A stretch of 64,000 bases of DNA, from positions 124,001 through 188,000 of the forward strand of contig JBCBOR010000001.1 in assembly GCA_039821125.1 (NCBI GenBank), read 5' to 3'. Made by a program: the position numbers and the translations under genes. Numbering within the stretch: position 1 is the first letter of the stretch; every line of letters starts with the position of its first letter. Origin of the DNA: Thermohalobaculum sp039821125 (GTDB lineage Bacteria > Pseudomonadota > Alphaproteobacteria > Rhodobacterales > Rhodobacteraceae). The notes beneath the pieces are model-generated. The model was not told the DNA's origin, made no database searches, and worked only from the letters and a program-made list of their open reading frames with translations. Shown one piece after another: positions 24,957-33,193 of the stretch.

Positions 24957-25873
24957 GTGTGACCCGGTTCCTGACCATCGCGGCTCTCGTTGCGTCCGTC
25001 GTCATGATGTCGCCGGGAGACGCCCTTGCGGCGGACGACTGGCGGGCCGAGCAGGCGCGGCAGATCGCAATTGTTCACCGTGCGGTCGAGCGCTATCGCG
25101 ATGTCGAGGTTGCAAAGGCCGACGGTTGGACGTTCCGCGGCGCGGTAGCACCGCTTATGGGCGAACACTGGTCCCGCGCGGACCAGCCGGTCCCGGTCGC
25201 GGGCGAGCCGATCGATTTTTCGAGGCCGGCCAATCTGATGTACACGGATATCGGCGGGCGGATGGAGTTGGTCGGCGTGGCCTTTCTGGTTCGGTTGGGC
25301 GATTTCGACCCCCTGCCCGAAGGTTTCGCCGGGCCGGAAGATGTCTGGCATGTCCACAATCTCGATCAGATCCTAGGCGCTGTTAAGGAATCCCATCCGC
25401 TCGTCGCCTGGTTCGGCCGCCGCTGGATTGACAACAGCTTTGCGCCAGACGGCCGGCGTCGGCTGGCGATGGTGCATCTCTGGCTGGATGGTCGGTCAGC
25501 GGACAGCCCGTTCGCCGATCGTGATCGCGCATTGGCATACCGCCGGGCCGGACTGCCCAACGGGTCATGGTATGGTCACAGCATGGACGCGGCCTTCGGC
25601 ATCGCGATCGCTCACCCCGATGGCTGCGATGAGGAACTCGACGGCAAGCTCTGGCTCTCGGGCGCGAACTGGATCAAGCGGCGCAAAACCCGCAGGGCCT
25701 GCAAGGCCGCTGCCGAGATGGTCCGCGCGCACCTGACCGCTTCGTCAGATCAGCTTGCGAGGCAGGCGGAGATCGCATGGGCGGGTTTTCAGACAGACAT
25801 GTCCCAGATCCTTTCGGCGGAAGAACAGCAACGCATCGCCAGTCTGGTCGAAGCAGGCTGCGGCGGAAACTAA
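24953..25873 (+). CDS. Secreted protein of an uncharacterised YRDVExAxADG family
   Basis: A 306-residue protein with signal peptide (cleavage near DALAADD, residue 27). The start at ATG 24953 has CGGAGG and overlaps the previous stop. The mature N-terminus RYRDVEVAKADGW, then PLMGEHW, NLMYTDIGGRMELVGVAFLV and a later VHLWL, matches in memory a widespread secreted family of unknown function with consensus LLYExxxGxxxLVGVEYxV. Histidines in GEHW, WHVHN and MVHLWL could bind a metal. Two cysteine pairs near the C-terminus suggest disulfides. Coupling to the upstream gene implies the two act together outside the cytoplasm. Confidence 0.72.
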   Translation: MSVTRFLTIAALVASVVMMSPGDALAADDWRAEQARQIAIVHRAVERYRDVEVAKADGWTFRGAVAPLMGEHWSRADQPVPVAGEPIDFSRPANLMYTDIGGRMELVGVAFLVRLGDFDPLPEGFAGPEDVWHVHNLDQILGAVKESHPLVAWFGRRWIDNSFAPDGRRRLAMVHLWLDGRSADSPFADRDRALAYRRAGLPNGSWYGHSMDAAFGIAIAHPDGCDEELDGKLWLSGANWIKRRKTRRACKAAAEMVRAHLTASSDQLARQAEIAWAGFQTDMSQILSAEEQQRIASLVEAGCGGN

Positions 25874-25906
25874 GCCGCAGAACCATGCGCCGCTTGTAGA
25901 CGGCCC

Positions 25907-26284
25907 TCACCCGGTGCATTGCGAAAACTTGCCCTGAACCGCCTTTTGCAGGCGATCCTCGGCATCCAGACGGTAGAAAATCGTCTTCTGGGTCACGCAG
26001 AAATCCCGGATAACCCGGTGTTGCGTAAGCCACCACGTACGGTCCGCCTCCACCGAATAGACCAGTGGCTCGCCCGGTTGGCGACGCAACTCCGCCTCGG
26101 ATTGGCGCACGCGCGGGCCAGGCCCGTAGCCACGTTTATGAAACCATGCGTCCAGTTCCGCCACGGGCGTTCCAACAGGAGGCACCGGCTCAGGAAACGC
26201 TGTGAAGTTCGCGTATTCATGAGGGTACGGCACACGGCAGGCGCCCAGTGCCAGTACGAAGATGACCGCCAAAGCGATGCGCAT
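25907..26284 (-). CDS. Small predicted lipoprotein
   Basis: A 125-residue protein with a lipobox (VLALGAC, Cys near 16) and a 109-residue mature part containing LDAWFHKRGYGPGP and a conserved-looking FCVTQKTIFYRLDAEDRL end, with a second and third cysteine that could pair. ATG 26284 follows GGGAG. It lies downstream of the carboxymuconolactone-decarboxylase-like gene on the same strand. No function is known to me. Confidence 0.72.
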   Translation of the reverse strand: MRIALAVIFVLALGACRVPYPHEYANFTAFPEPVPPVGTPVAELDAWFHKRGYGPGPRVRQSEAELRRQPGEPLVYSVEADRTWWLTQHRVIRDFCVTQKTIFYRLDAEDRLQKAVQGKFSQCTG

Positions 26285-26343
26285 TCGGGTTTCTCCCGCA
26301 AATGAAAGCCGCGAGAGGATGGCATTGGTCGGTTGAGAACTTC

Positions 26344-26751
26344 CTAATCCGGCTCGGCGCGGAATTCCGGGTCCACCGGCACCTGCAACGCCGTCGCCAA
26401 AGCGTTCGTCGAGGATGCCAGCGTCACGATCTCGATCAGTTCGGCATATTGCTTGTCCGTCATACCCTTGGCCCGCGCGAACGCGGTGTGCGAATGGACG
26501 CAATACTCGCAGGAATTGGCAATGGAGACCGCGACATAGATCATCTCACGGGTCAGCGGATCAAGCACACCAGGTGACGCCATCACCTCCTTCGCATGGT
26601 CCCAAGTTCGCTTCAGAAGCGGCGGATCCCACGCCAGCGCGCGCCAGACATTGTTGATGAAGTCAGATCCTCGGGTTGCGCGAATATCGTCAAACACCGC
26701 TTTGGCCTCGGGCGAAAGCTCTTCGTCGGACATGAGTTTGGTCGTGGCCAT
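26344..26751 (-). CDS. Carboxymuconolactone decarboxylase family (AhpD-like) protein
   Basis: A 135-residue all-helical protein. The AhpD redox site is intact: SCEYCVHSH preceded by REMIYVAVSIAN. Such proteins reduce peroxiredoxins or protect against alkylperoxides; others are true decarboxylases, which lack the CxxC. The start at 26751 has GGAG upstream. It is on the same strand as the sulfotransferase-like gene 26 bp upstream. Confidence 0.88.
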   Translation of the reverse strand: MATTKLMSDEELSPEAKAVFDDIRATRGSDFINNVWRALAWDPPLLKRTWDHAKEVMASPGVLDPLTREMIYVAVSIANSCEYCVHSHTAFARAKGMTDKQYAELIEIVTLASSTNALATALQVPVDPEFRAEPD

Positions 26752-26777
26752 GTCTGAAATCTCCGATAGTGCAGGGC

Positions 26778-27407
26778 TCAGTAGTGATACTCGAAGCGCG
26801 ACAGATCTTCTGCGAATGCAAACTCCAGGATCTCGCGGCTCTCGGGCGTCAACACGTCGCGATAGGCGGGCCTCTTGTTGATGTTGAGCGTCGGCAGGGG
26901 CAGGTCGATGCCGAGGCGCTGGGAAATTCGGCGCCACTCCGCATCGATGTCCTCGAGACGCGCGACGTGATCGACCAAGACAGTTCCATCGGCGTCTGTC
27001 AGCCAATCGATGCAAGGTCCGTTCAGCAGCGGCACATCATTATAGTGCTCGGACCCATCCTGCCAGATCGCGCGGATCCACTGGTTCACGTTGAGATGCC
27101 GGTCCGCCAGTCCGTGATGATTGCTGCGCACGCGGTAGTAATAGAGCGAGGTGATGCGTTCAAACGGGTTTCGCACGATCGCGAACGTGAACCGGTCGGC
27201 CCACGCCGCCCTGCCCATCTCACGCTGCATCGCCCCGGCGGTGGCATGGCGCTTTTGCAGACCGAGGGCAACTTCCACGCTCGTCCCGCCGCATTTGTTG
27301 ATGTGCACAAAACTGAACGGCACAGCCGTCGCCACCGGCAGGGGTGTCGGACGCCGACGGATATCGACGCGCGGGCCCGGCATGTGGCTCAGAGACGCAT
27401 CGGTCAC
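26778..27407 (-). CDS. Sulfotransferase-family protein
   Basis: A 209-residue protein. The 5'-phosphosulfate-binding element reads SFVHINKCGGTSVE and the 3'-phosphate element FAIVRNPFERITSLYYYR, both typical of PAPS-dependent carbohydrate sulfotransferases (Sulfotransfer_2 group). It would transfer sulfate from PAPS to a glycan or other surface acceptor. I favour GTG 27407, which overlaps the upstream mnmD stop (GTGA) and has GAGG at good distance; ATG 27383 is the alternative. No glycan synthesis genes are adjacent. Confidence 0.78.
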   Translation of the reverse strand: MTDASLSHMPGPRVDIRRRPTPLPVATAVPFSFVHINKCGGTSVEVALGLQKRHATAGAMQREMGRAAWADRFTFAIVRNPFERITSLYYYRVRSNHHGLADRHLNVNQWIRAIWQDGSEHYNDVPLLNGPCIDWLTDADGTVLVDHVARLEDIDAEWRRISQRLGIDLPLPTLNINKRPAYRDVLTPESREILEFAFAEDLSRFEYHY

Positions 27408-28108
27408 CCCGAAACCTCGTGGCGCCGCGCCGTGGTCATGTCGCGCTTCGTACCGAAACCCGGTGTTTTGGTGACGCAGAACCCCGCGGCAGCCAATGCC
27501 CTGCGGACCGCTCCGGCCGCCGAGTACGTCGCAGCCGTTCCACCCGGGGCTGTGCGGTCGAACACCGCCTGCAGCAAGGCTGGCTCCCAGAGTTCCGGGT
27601 TTCGGGCCGGTGCAAATCCATCCAGGAACCACGCATCTGCGCATCCCTGCCAAGCCGCCAAAGTTTCACGGGCATCGCCGACGATGATCCTGAGCCGCGC
27701 CTGGTCGAATACAATTTCCCGGGACGGCCATTGCAGGAGCAGCGCTTGGGTATCAGCAGCCAGTTCCGTCCACGGTGCAAGCGCCCGGGCCATCTCGTCC
27801 GTCGTCATCGGATACAGTTCAAAGGACGTGGCGTGCAGCATCGCTCCGGCAGGCGCGATCGCACGCCATAGGTGCAGTGCGGCCAGGAAATTCAGCCCCG
27901 TCCCGAAACCAAGTTCCGCGAGACGGAAGCTATCGGCCCCCATGAACCGCTCGGGCAGCGCATTGCCGCCGAGAAAGACGTGGCGCGTCTCGGCCAGACC
28001 ATCGCTGCGCGCGTAATACGGGTCATCGAATGCCACAGATACCGGAACGCCGTCCTCCCATCGGAGGGAGGGCCGGTTCAAATTGTCCCTTGCTGCGTCA
28101 GCATCCAT
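27404..28108 (-). CDS. mnmD: tRNA 5-aminomethyl-2-thiouridine methyltransferase domain protein (MnmD, N-terminal half of MnmC)
   Basis: A 234-residue Rossmann methyltransferase with the MnmC1/MnmD signatures: ELGFGTGLNFL (SAM site), WFLDGFAPARNPELW, and TYSAAGAVRRALAAAGF. It makes the last methylation of mnm5s2U34 in tRNA wobble position. E. coli fuses this domain to an FAD oxidase; here it stands alone. A divergently placed FAD oxidoreductase gene starts 38 bp away and is a natural candidate for the missing half. The start codon at 28108 has no obvious ribosome site. Confidence 0.85.
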   Translation of the reverse strand: MDADAARDNLNRPSLRWEDGVPVSVAFDDPYYARSDGLAETRHVFLGGNALPERFMGADSFRLAELGFGTGLNFLAALHLWRAIAPAGAMLHATSFELYPMTTDEMARALAPWTELAADTQALLLQWPSREIVFDQARLRIIVGDARETLAAWQGCADAWFLDGFAPARNPELWEPALLQAVFDRTAPGGTAATYSAAGAVRRALAAAGFCVTKTPGFGTKRDMTTARRHEVSG

Positions 28109-28146
28109 CAGGTTGATGTGCGCGAAACCGGACGAAAGGGCAAGCG

Positions 28147-29247
28147 GTGGCGGATGTTGTGGTGATCGGCGCAGGGATCTTCGGCCTCTCCGTCGCCTAT
28201 GCCTTGCAAAGAGTTGGTGCCACGGTCGAGGTCGTCGATGCTGGCCCGGTCGGTGGCGGTGCCAGCGGCGGGGTGGTCGGCGCCCTCTGCCCGCATGCCC
28301 CGACGCGCTGGCGTCCCTTCAAGCAGTTCCAGTTCGACGCCCTTTGCGCACTGCCCGCGCGGATCGCGGAGATCGAAGAGACGAGTGGGCTCTCGACAGG
28401 GTACGTGCGGTCGGGCCGCCTCACGCCCTTGACGACGGCGCGTGCGCGGATCCGGGCTGAAGCTGAGGCAGATGCGGCGCGAGAGATCTGGGGCGGTGCG
28501 GCAACGTTCAAGGTGCTCGATGAGATCCCGGATGCGTGGGCGGGTTGGATTTCTCCCGAAGCGGCTGCGTCCGGGTTGGTGCATGAAACCCTGTCAGCCC
28601 ATGTCGATCCGCGCCGATATGTGACAGCATTGGCAAGATGCGTGGGTTCGGTTCACAGCGGCATCGAAGTGACTGGCCTGCTTGCACCCGGCGAGGGCGT
28701 TGAGACCAGTCAGGGACCCATACGAACAGACCGAATCGTTGTCGCCGCGGGGTGGCAGAGCTGGGATCTTATTCAGCACCTGGCACCAGACCTCCGGGGC
28801 CAGCCAGTCAAGGGTCAAGCCGCGGTGCTCGGTTGCGAGGTGGAGGCTCGGCCACTGATCTACACCGATGGCTTCTACGCAATTCCTCATGGCGCCGGCC
28901 GGGTCGCCATCGGCTCGACCAGCGAAAAGACCTTCGAGGGAGCCAGCACAGACGCGCAACTGGATGATCTGATTGCAACGGCGCGCCGCGCCGTGCCGAT
29001 CCTTGCCAAGGCGCCTGTGATGGAGCGCTGGGCGGGTCTGAGGCCCAAACCACCTGGCCGAGAGCCGGTGGTTGGCCCACTGCCCGGGCGGGCCGACATC
29101 TGGCTGGCGACGGGCGGGTTCAAGATCAGCTTCGGCATCGCTCACGCCGTTGCAGACGCCGTCGCAGCCAAGCTAACGGGTGGCACGCTGTCTCTGTCCC
29201 TGCCCGAGACGTTCGACCCGGCACATGTGCTGAAGACGGCCCGTTAG
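28147..29247 (+). CDS. FAD-dependent oxidoreductase, candidate MnmC2 partner
   Basis: A 366-residue D-amino-acid-oxidase fold flavoprotein. It shows VVVIGAGIFGLSVAYAL (dinucleotide-binding), then GGGASGGVVGALCPHAP, and a C-terminal GLRPKPPGREPVVGPLPG with the final ATGGFKISFGIAHAVADAVA that closes the FAD site. GTG 28147 follows AAAGGG. Its location back-to-back with mnmD suggests it removes the carboxymethyl group of cmnm5U34, as the MnmC oxidase domain does. DadA/ThiO-like amine oxidation is the alternative. The end overlaps the convergent monooxygenase-like gene by 4 bp. Confidence 0.85.
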   Translation: MADVVVIGAGIFGLSVAYALQRVGATVEVVDAGPVGGGASGGVVGALCPHAPTRWRPFKQFQFDALCALPARIAEIEETSGLSTGYVRSGRLTPLTTARARIRAEAEADAAREIWGGAATFKVLDEIPDAWAGWISPEAAASGLVHETLSAHVDPRRYVTALARCVGSVHSGIEVTGLLAPGEGVETSQGPIRTDRIVVAAGWQSWDLIQHLAPDLRGQPVKGQAAVLGCEVEARPLIYTDGFYAIPHGAGRVAIGSTSEKTFEGASTDAQLDDLIATARRAVPILAKAPVMERWAGLRPKPPGREPVVGPLPGRADIWLATGGFKISFGIAHAVADAVAAKLTGGTLSLSLPETFDPAHVLKTAR

Positions 29248-29525
29248 CTCAGCGTCCAGGTCTCGACCGCCTTGTCCTGCACCCAGGGTCCGACTTCGGC
29301 GTCGAAGGCCTTGAAATGCGTGCTGGCAAGATGGACGTCGAACGCCGCACGGTCGGTATAGATCTCGAACAGAAAGATCCGCGCCGGTTCGGCCGGATCT
29401 GTCCAGACATCGAAGCGATGACATCCTTCCTCGGTCAGGCTGTCGGTAGCCTGTTGCGCAACACGCGCGGTAAAGGCGGCAGCGTGCGCCGGGTCAACAT
29501 CGAAGGTAACGGCGACGAGATACAT
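29244..29525 (-). CDS. Antibiotic biosynthesis monooxygenase (ABM)-fold protein
   Basis: A 93-residue ferredoxin-like protein of the ABM family, with TEEGCHRFDVWTDP, FLFEIYTDRAAFDVHLASTHFKAF and the conserved His pattern. Family members act on quinones, heme or autoinducer-derived compounds, often as dimers; the substrate here is unknown. It is convergent with the FAD oxidoreductase and divergent from the dehydrogenase operon beginning at 29656. Confidence 0.88.
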   Translation of the reverse strand: MYLVAVTFDVDPAHAAAFTARVAQQATDSLTEEGCHRFDVWTDPAEPARIFLFEIYTDRAAFDVHLASTHFKAFDAEVGPWVQDKAVETWTLS

Positions 29526-29538
29526 GGCATCCTCCCAA

Positions 29539-29635
29539 GTTTGGCAAACGCTACCGCCCGATCCACCTGACGCATAGCTGGTTTTCGCGCTGCCCGCTTG
29601 CGTTTGACATGGCCTGCGTCTCTAGTGTGCCAAAC
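29539..29635. promoter_or_regulatory. Paired dyad-like elements upstream of the acid-sugar operon
   Basis: A dyad GTTTG-G-CAAAC at 29539-29549 and a related GTGTGCCAAAC at 29625-29635 flank a TTGACA hexamer (29604-29609). They fill the divergent region before the isocitrate/isopropylmalate-dehydrogenase-like gene. They may bind a repressor, but no regulator gene lies beside the operon. Confidence 0.3.
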
Positions 29636-29655
29636 AGTGCCATCCGGGGAGTGGG

Positions 29656-30750
29656 ATGACCAATCAGTCCGAGTTTCATATTGCGGTTTTCCCTGGCGAC
29701 GGGATCGGTGAGGAGATCACGACGCCCTGTCTGGACCTGTTGAACGCGGCAGCAGCCCGGGTTGGCGGCGTGGCCTTCCGGTTCGATCCGCAACAGGGCG
29801 GCGCCGGGCTTTACCGAGACACGGGCGTATCCTTGCCGAAGGACGCTTTGGCGACTGCTGGGAAGGCGGATGCGATCCTCCTGGCGGCCATGGGTCTGCC
29901 CGATGTGCGGTACCCCGATGGCCGCGAGATTGCTCCGCAGTTGGAGTTGCGGTTCGAGTACGGTCTTTTCGCCGGTGTCCGGCCGGTGCGGCCAATCCCC
30001 GGCGTCCAGTCGGTTCTGGCGGATCCGCGGGCACATAATGTCGACTATGTGGTCGTACGCGAGTCGACCGAGGGGCTGTTCTCGCCAAAAGCGCCGGGCG
30101 AGATCATCGACGACCGCGAAGCTCGCGAGACGATGGTTCTGACGCGCGAGACCTCGGAGAAACTCTACGATTTCTGTTTCGATCTGGCGCGGCAACGCGG
30201 CGGTCAGGTCAAGGTCACCCATGTCGACAAGGCCAATGTGTTCCGTGCGTTTCACTGGCAGCGGGGCGTCTTCTACGAGCGCGCTGCGGCCAATGCCGAT
30301 GTGACGGCCGACCATGCGTATGTCGATGCCTTCGCCATGCACATGGTGCAAAAGCCATGGACCATCGATGTTGCGGTGACCGAGAACATGTTCGGCGACA
30401 TCCTGTCGGATCTTGGAGCAGCCTTGATGGGGGGGCTGGGATATGCGCCGTCTGCCGATATCGGCGAGGAGCATGCGGTGTTCCAACCCTGTCATGGGAC
30501 TGCGCCGGATATCGCCGGAAAAGGGCTGGCCAATCCGACGGCCATGATCCTGTCTGCTGCGATGATGCTGGAATGGTTGGGGGCCAGGCATGGCGCGCGC
30601 GAAGCGATCGAGACGGCGGATTTGATCCGGCGCGGGGTCGAGGCGGCCTTTGCTGATGGCGGTTTAATCACCTGCGAATTGGGCGGCGAGGCCGGAACGC
30701 GTGCAGTCTACGATGCTGTTGGCACCGCCATGGCGCAACTCGATCTGTGA
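29656..30750 (+). CDS. Isocitrate/isopropylmalate dehydrogenase family protein (tartrate/acid-sugar dehydrogenase-like)
   Basis: A 364-residue beta-decarboxylating dehydrogenase. Visible are VFPGDGIGEEI, the substrate-loop FEYGLFAGVRPVRPIPG, VVVRESTEGLF, the catalytic Tyr/Lys region (VTHVDKANVFR), the metal site TENMFGDILSDLGAAL, and CHGTAPDIAGKGLANPTAM. It would oxidise a 2- or 3-hydroxyacid with NAD and a divalent cation, with or without decarboxylation. It starts the rightward operon with a Gfo/Idh oxidoreductase, OtnK-like kinase and OtnC-like aldolase, so an acid-sugar substrate fits better than leucine or TCA metabolism. Its stop overlaps the next start by 4 bp. Confidence 0.85.
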   Translation: MTNQSEFHIAVFPGDGIGEEITTPCLDLLNAAAARVGGVAFRFDPQQGGAGLYRDTGVSLPKDALATAGKADAILLAAMGLPDVRYPDGREIAPQLELRFEYGLFAGVRPVRPIPGVQSVLADPRAHNVDYVVVRESTEGLFSPKAPGEIIDDREARETMVLTRETSEKLYDFCFDLARQRGGQVKVTHVDKANVFRAFHWQRGVFYERAAANADVTADHAYVDAFAMHMVQKPWTIDVAVTENMFGDILSDLGAALMGGLGYAPSADIGEEHAVFQPCHGTAPDIAGKGLANPTAMILSAAMMLEWLGARHGAREAIETADLIRRGVEAAFADGGLITCELGGEAGTRAVYDAVGTAMAQLDL

Positions 30751-31772
30751 CGGGTGCCGTGACGCGCGTCGCTGTCGTTGGAGCGGGCTATTTCGGTCAG
30801 TTCCACTATGATGCCTGGACGCGAATGGACGGCTGTGCGCTGGTTGGCCTTTGTGCGCTGTCGGGCGGCGAGGAGACGGCAACGCGGTTCGGCGTGCCAC
30901 GCGTCTTCGACAACATCGCGGACATGGTATCGGAGACCGGTCCCGATCTCGTCGATATCGTGTCGCCCCCTGAGACCCACATGAACGCAATTGCGACCCT
31001 CGTGCCAACCGTGAAGTGGATCATCTGCCAGAAACCGTTCTGCCGCGACCGGATCGAGGCGCAGGCTGCCGTCGAACTCGCATCCGAACACGGCGCCCGG
31101 GTGATCGTGCACGAGAATTTCCGCTTTCAGCCCTGGTACCGCGAGATCAAGCGGCTGATCGATGGCGGACTTATCGGCCAGCCGTTTCAGGCGACGTTCA
31201 GACTGAGGCCCGGGGATGGGCAAGGTGCGACCGCCTATCTGGATCGCCAGCCATATTTTCAGAAGATGGAGCGTTTCCTCGTGCACGAGACGGCGATCCA
31301 TTGGATCGACACGTTCCGGTATCTGTTGGGGGAGGTCACGTCGGTCTCGGCGGATCTGGTTCGGTTGAACCCGGTGATTGCGGGTGAGGATGCAGGGATC
31401 CTCCAGTTCCGCTTTGCCTCGGGCGCCCGGGCGCTCTTTGACGGGAACAGACTGGCGGATCATGCAGCGGAGAACACGCGGCTGACGATGGGAGAGATGG
31501 AGGTCGAAGGACCGAAGGGTGCAATTCGCTTGATTGGCGATGGGTCGTTGATGGTCCGCGCTCGTGCCGAGACGTCCTGGCGCATGCACACATACGACTG
31601 GATGGATCGGCATTTCGGCGGCGATTGCGTCTTTCTGACCAACCGCGCCGCGTTGTCTTCGTTTCACGCCGGAACACCGGCAGAGACAGAGGCCGCGGCA
31701 TATCTCAGAAATCTGGACATCGAGGCAGCCGCTTACGAAAGCCACGAGACACGGCGCTGGGTCGATGTATAG
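30747..31772 (+). CDS. Gfo/Idh/MocA-family oxidoreductase
   Basis: A 341-residue NAD(P)-dependent dehydrogenase. The Rossmann motif is RVAVVGAGYFGQFHYDAW, and the C-terminal alpha/beta domain contains HETAIHWIDTFRYLLG (catalytic His region). The common EKPLA motif is CQKPFC here, keeping the Lys-Pro needed for catalysis. It starts at GTG 30747 inside the previous stop. As the second dehydrogenase of the operon it could oxidise a sugar acid or lactone ahead of the OtnK kinase. Confidence 0.87.
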   Translation: MTGAVTRVAVVGAGYFGQFHYDAWTRMDGCALVGLCALSGGEETATRFGVPRVFDNIADMVSETGPDLVDIVSPPETHMNAIATLVPTVKWIICQKPFCRDRIEAQAAVELASEHGARVIVHENFRFQPWYREIKRLIDGGLIGQPFQATFRLRPGDGQGATAYLDRQPYFQKMERFLVHETAIHWIDTFRYLLGEVTSVSADLVRLNPVIAGEDAGILQFRFASGARALFDGNRLADHAAENTRLTMGEMEVEGPKGAIRLIGDGSLMVRARAETSWRMHTYDWMDRHFGGDCVFLTNRAALSSFHAGTPAETEAAAYLRNLDIEAAAYESHETRRWVDV

Positions 31773-31776
31773 AGGG

Positions 31777-31890
31777 GGGCGGGGTTTCGCCCGCTCCGGC
31801 AGCGCGCTGACGCGCGCACCCGTCGGGATGCGACCAGGCCCCGCCACCGCCCCCTGCACCGCCGCGCGCGCGGACGCGCGCGACCGGTGC
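31777..31890 (+). other. Three GC-rich hairpins between the Gfo/Idh and OtnK-like genes
   Basis: The 146-bp gap holds GGGCG-GGGTTT-CGCCC (31777-31792), GCGCG-CTGA-CGCGC (31802-31815) and a long compound stem. The last has outer GCACCG/CGGTGC (31856-31861 and 31885-31890) and inner CGCGCGCG arms around GA (31865-31882). It ends just before the ribosome site (GAGGAGAG) of the kinase gene. This could set the ratio of upstream to downstream products. Confidence 0.5.
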
Positions 31891-31918
31891 GGACGGGGAG
31901 AGTGAGGAGAGACAGACG

Positions 31919-33193
31919 ATGCCACTGCTTGGTGCAATTGCTGACGACTTTACCGGCGCAACGGATCTGGCAAACACGCTGGCCCGCTCCGGTATGCGCA
32001 CTGTTCTTGTGTTGGAACGGCCCTCACCCGATGACCCCGTACCTGACGCAGAGGCCGTGGTCGTAGCCTTGAAGTCCCGCACGGCCCCGGTTGCGGAGGC
32101 TGTTGGCGACAGTGTCGCCTCGTGGCAGTGGCTGGCCGGGGCAGGCGCCGAGCAATGCTACTTCAAGTATTGCTCGACCTTCGATTCAACACCCCAAGGA
32201 AACATCGGGCCGGTGTCCGAAGCGCTGATGGCGCAGACCGGTGCACCCTTCACCGTCTACTGTCCGGCGTTCCCGGAAGCAGGACGCACGATCTACATGG
32301 GCAAGCTGTTCGTCATGAGCGATCTGCTGCACGAGACCGGTATGAAAGATCATCCGCTGACACCGATGACCGATGCAGACCTGCGTCGCTGGCTAAGCCC
32401 ACAGATCGGCGACGCCGATGTTGGCCTCGTGCCCTATAACATCGTCGAGCGCGGGCCTGAGGCGGTTCGCCAGGGCATCGAATTGCTGGCTCAGTCCGGA
32501 ATTCGTCACAGCATTGTCGATGCGCTCTGCGACGATCACCTGCGCATTCTTGGGCGGGCGTGCGCCGGAATGCCTCTGGTCACAGCAGGCTCAGGGCTGG
32601 GTCTCGGGCTTGCCGAGAATTTTGCCGAGGCAGGGCGTCTGGCTGGCGGTGCCGCAGACCGCCTGCCCAGTGTCGGCGGGGCCTCGCTGATGCTGTCAGG
32701 CTCCTGCTCCGAGGCAACGAACGCACAGGTCGCCGCCTGGGAGGCATCGGGCGGGGCGCTTCTGAGGCTGGATCCCCTTGCGTTAGCTGATGGCAAACAG
32801 GACAGCGCCGAAGCCTGGGCCTGGGCCTGGGCCGAGAGCCAACTGCGCTCTGGCCCCGCACTGATTGCCGCAACCGCACCACCCGAGAGTGTCCGCGCCG
32901 CGCAGGAGGCACTTGGCGTTGCGCGGGCTGCAGAACTTGTTGAAGAAACGCTGTCCTCGATCGCAGCACTTGCCCATCGCGATGGTGTGCGCCGCTTCAT
33001 TATAGCGGGCGGTGAGACCTCGGGGGCTGTCGCCACAGCGCTCGGTGTGCACCGGCTTGCGGTTGGTCCTCAGATCGCACCCGGCGTGCCATGGTGTGCG
33101 ACCCTCGGCGAGGACCCGACCGCGCTGACGCTGAAATCCGGAAACTTTGGTAGCGAGACGTTCTTTGCCGACGCGGTGGAGCGGGCGCCATGA
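31919..33193 (+). CDS. otnK: 3-oxo-tetronate kinase (OtnK; DUF1537 four-carbon acid sugar kinase)
   Basis: A 424-residue DUF1537 kinase. The N-terminal domain shows AIADDFTGATDLA (substrate-site Asp pair) and YFKYCSTFDSTPQGNIG. The C-terminal nucleotide domain shows the glycine-rich VTAGSGLGLGLA, FIIAGGETSGAVA and TLKSGNFGSETFF. It phosphorylates 3-oxo-tetronate at O4 with ATP. The following gene encodes the partner decarboxylase-type aldolase and overlaps by 4 bp, the pairing that defines OtnK/OtnC. The isomerase OtnI and the usual LtnD dehydrogenase are absent; the two upstream dehydrogenases may replace LtnD. Confidence 0.85.
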   Translation: MPLLGAIADDFTGATDLANTLARSGMRTVLVLERPSPDDPVPDAEAVVVALKSRTAPVAEAVGDSVASWQWLAGAGAEQCYFKYCSTFDSTPQGNIGPVSEALMAQTGAPFTVYCPAFPEAGRTIYMGKLFVMSDLLHETGMKDHPLTPMTDADLRRWLSPQIGDADVGLVPYNIVERGPEAVRQGIELLAQSGIRHSIVDALCDDHLRILGRACAGMPLVTAGSGLGLGLAENFAEAGRLAGGAADRLPSVGGASLMLSGSCSEATNAQVAAWEASGGALLRLDPLALADGKQDSAEAWAWAWAESQLRSGPALIAATAPPESVRAAQEALGVARAAELVEETLSSIAALAHRDGVRRFIIAGGETSGAVATALGVHRLAVGPQIAPGVPWCATLGEDPTALTLKSGNFGSETFFADAVERAP

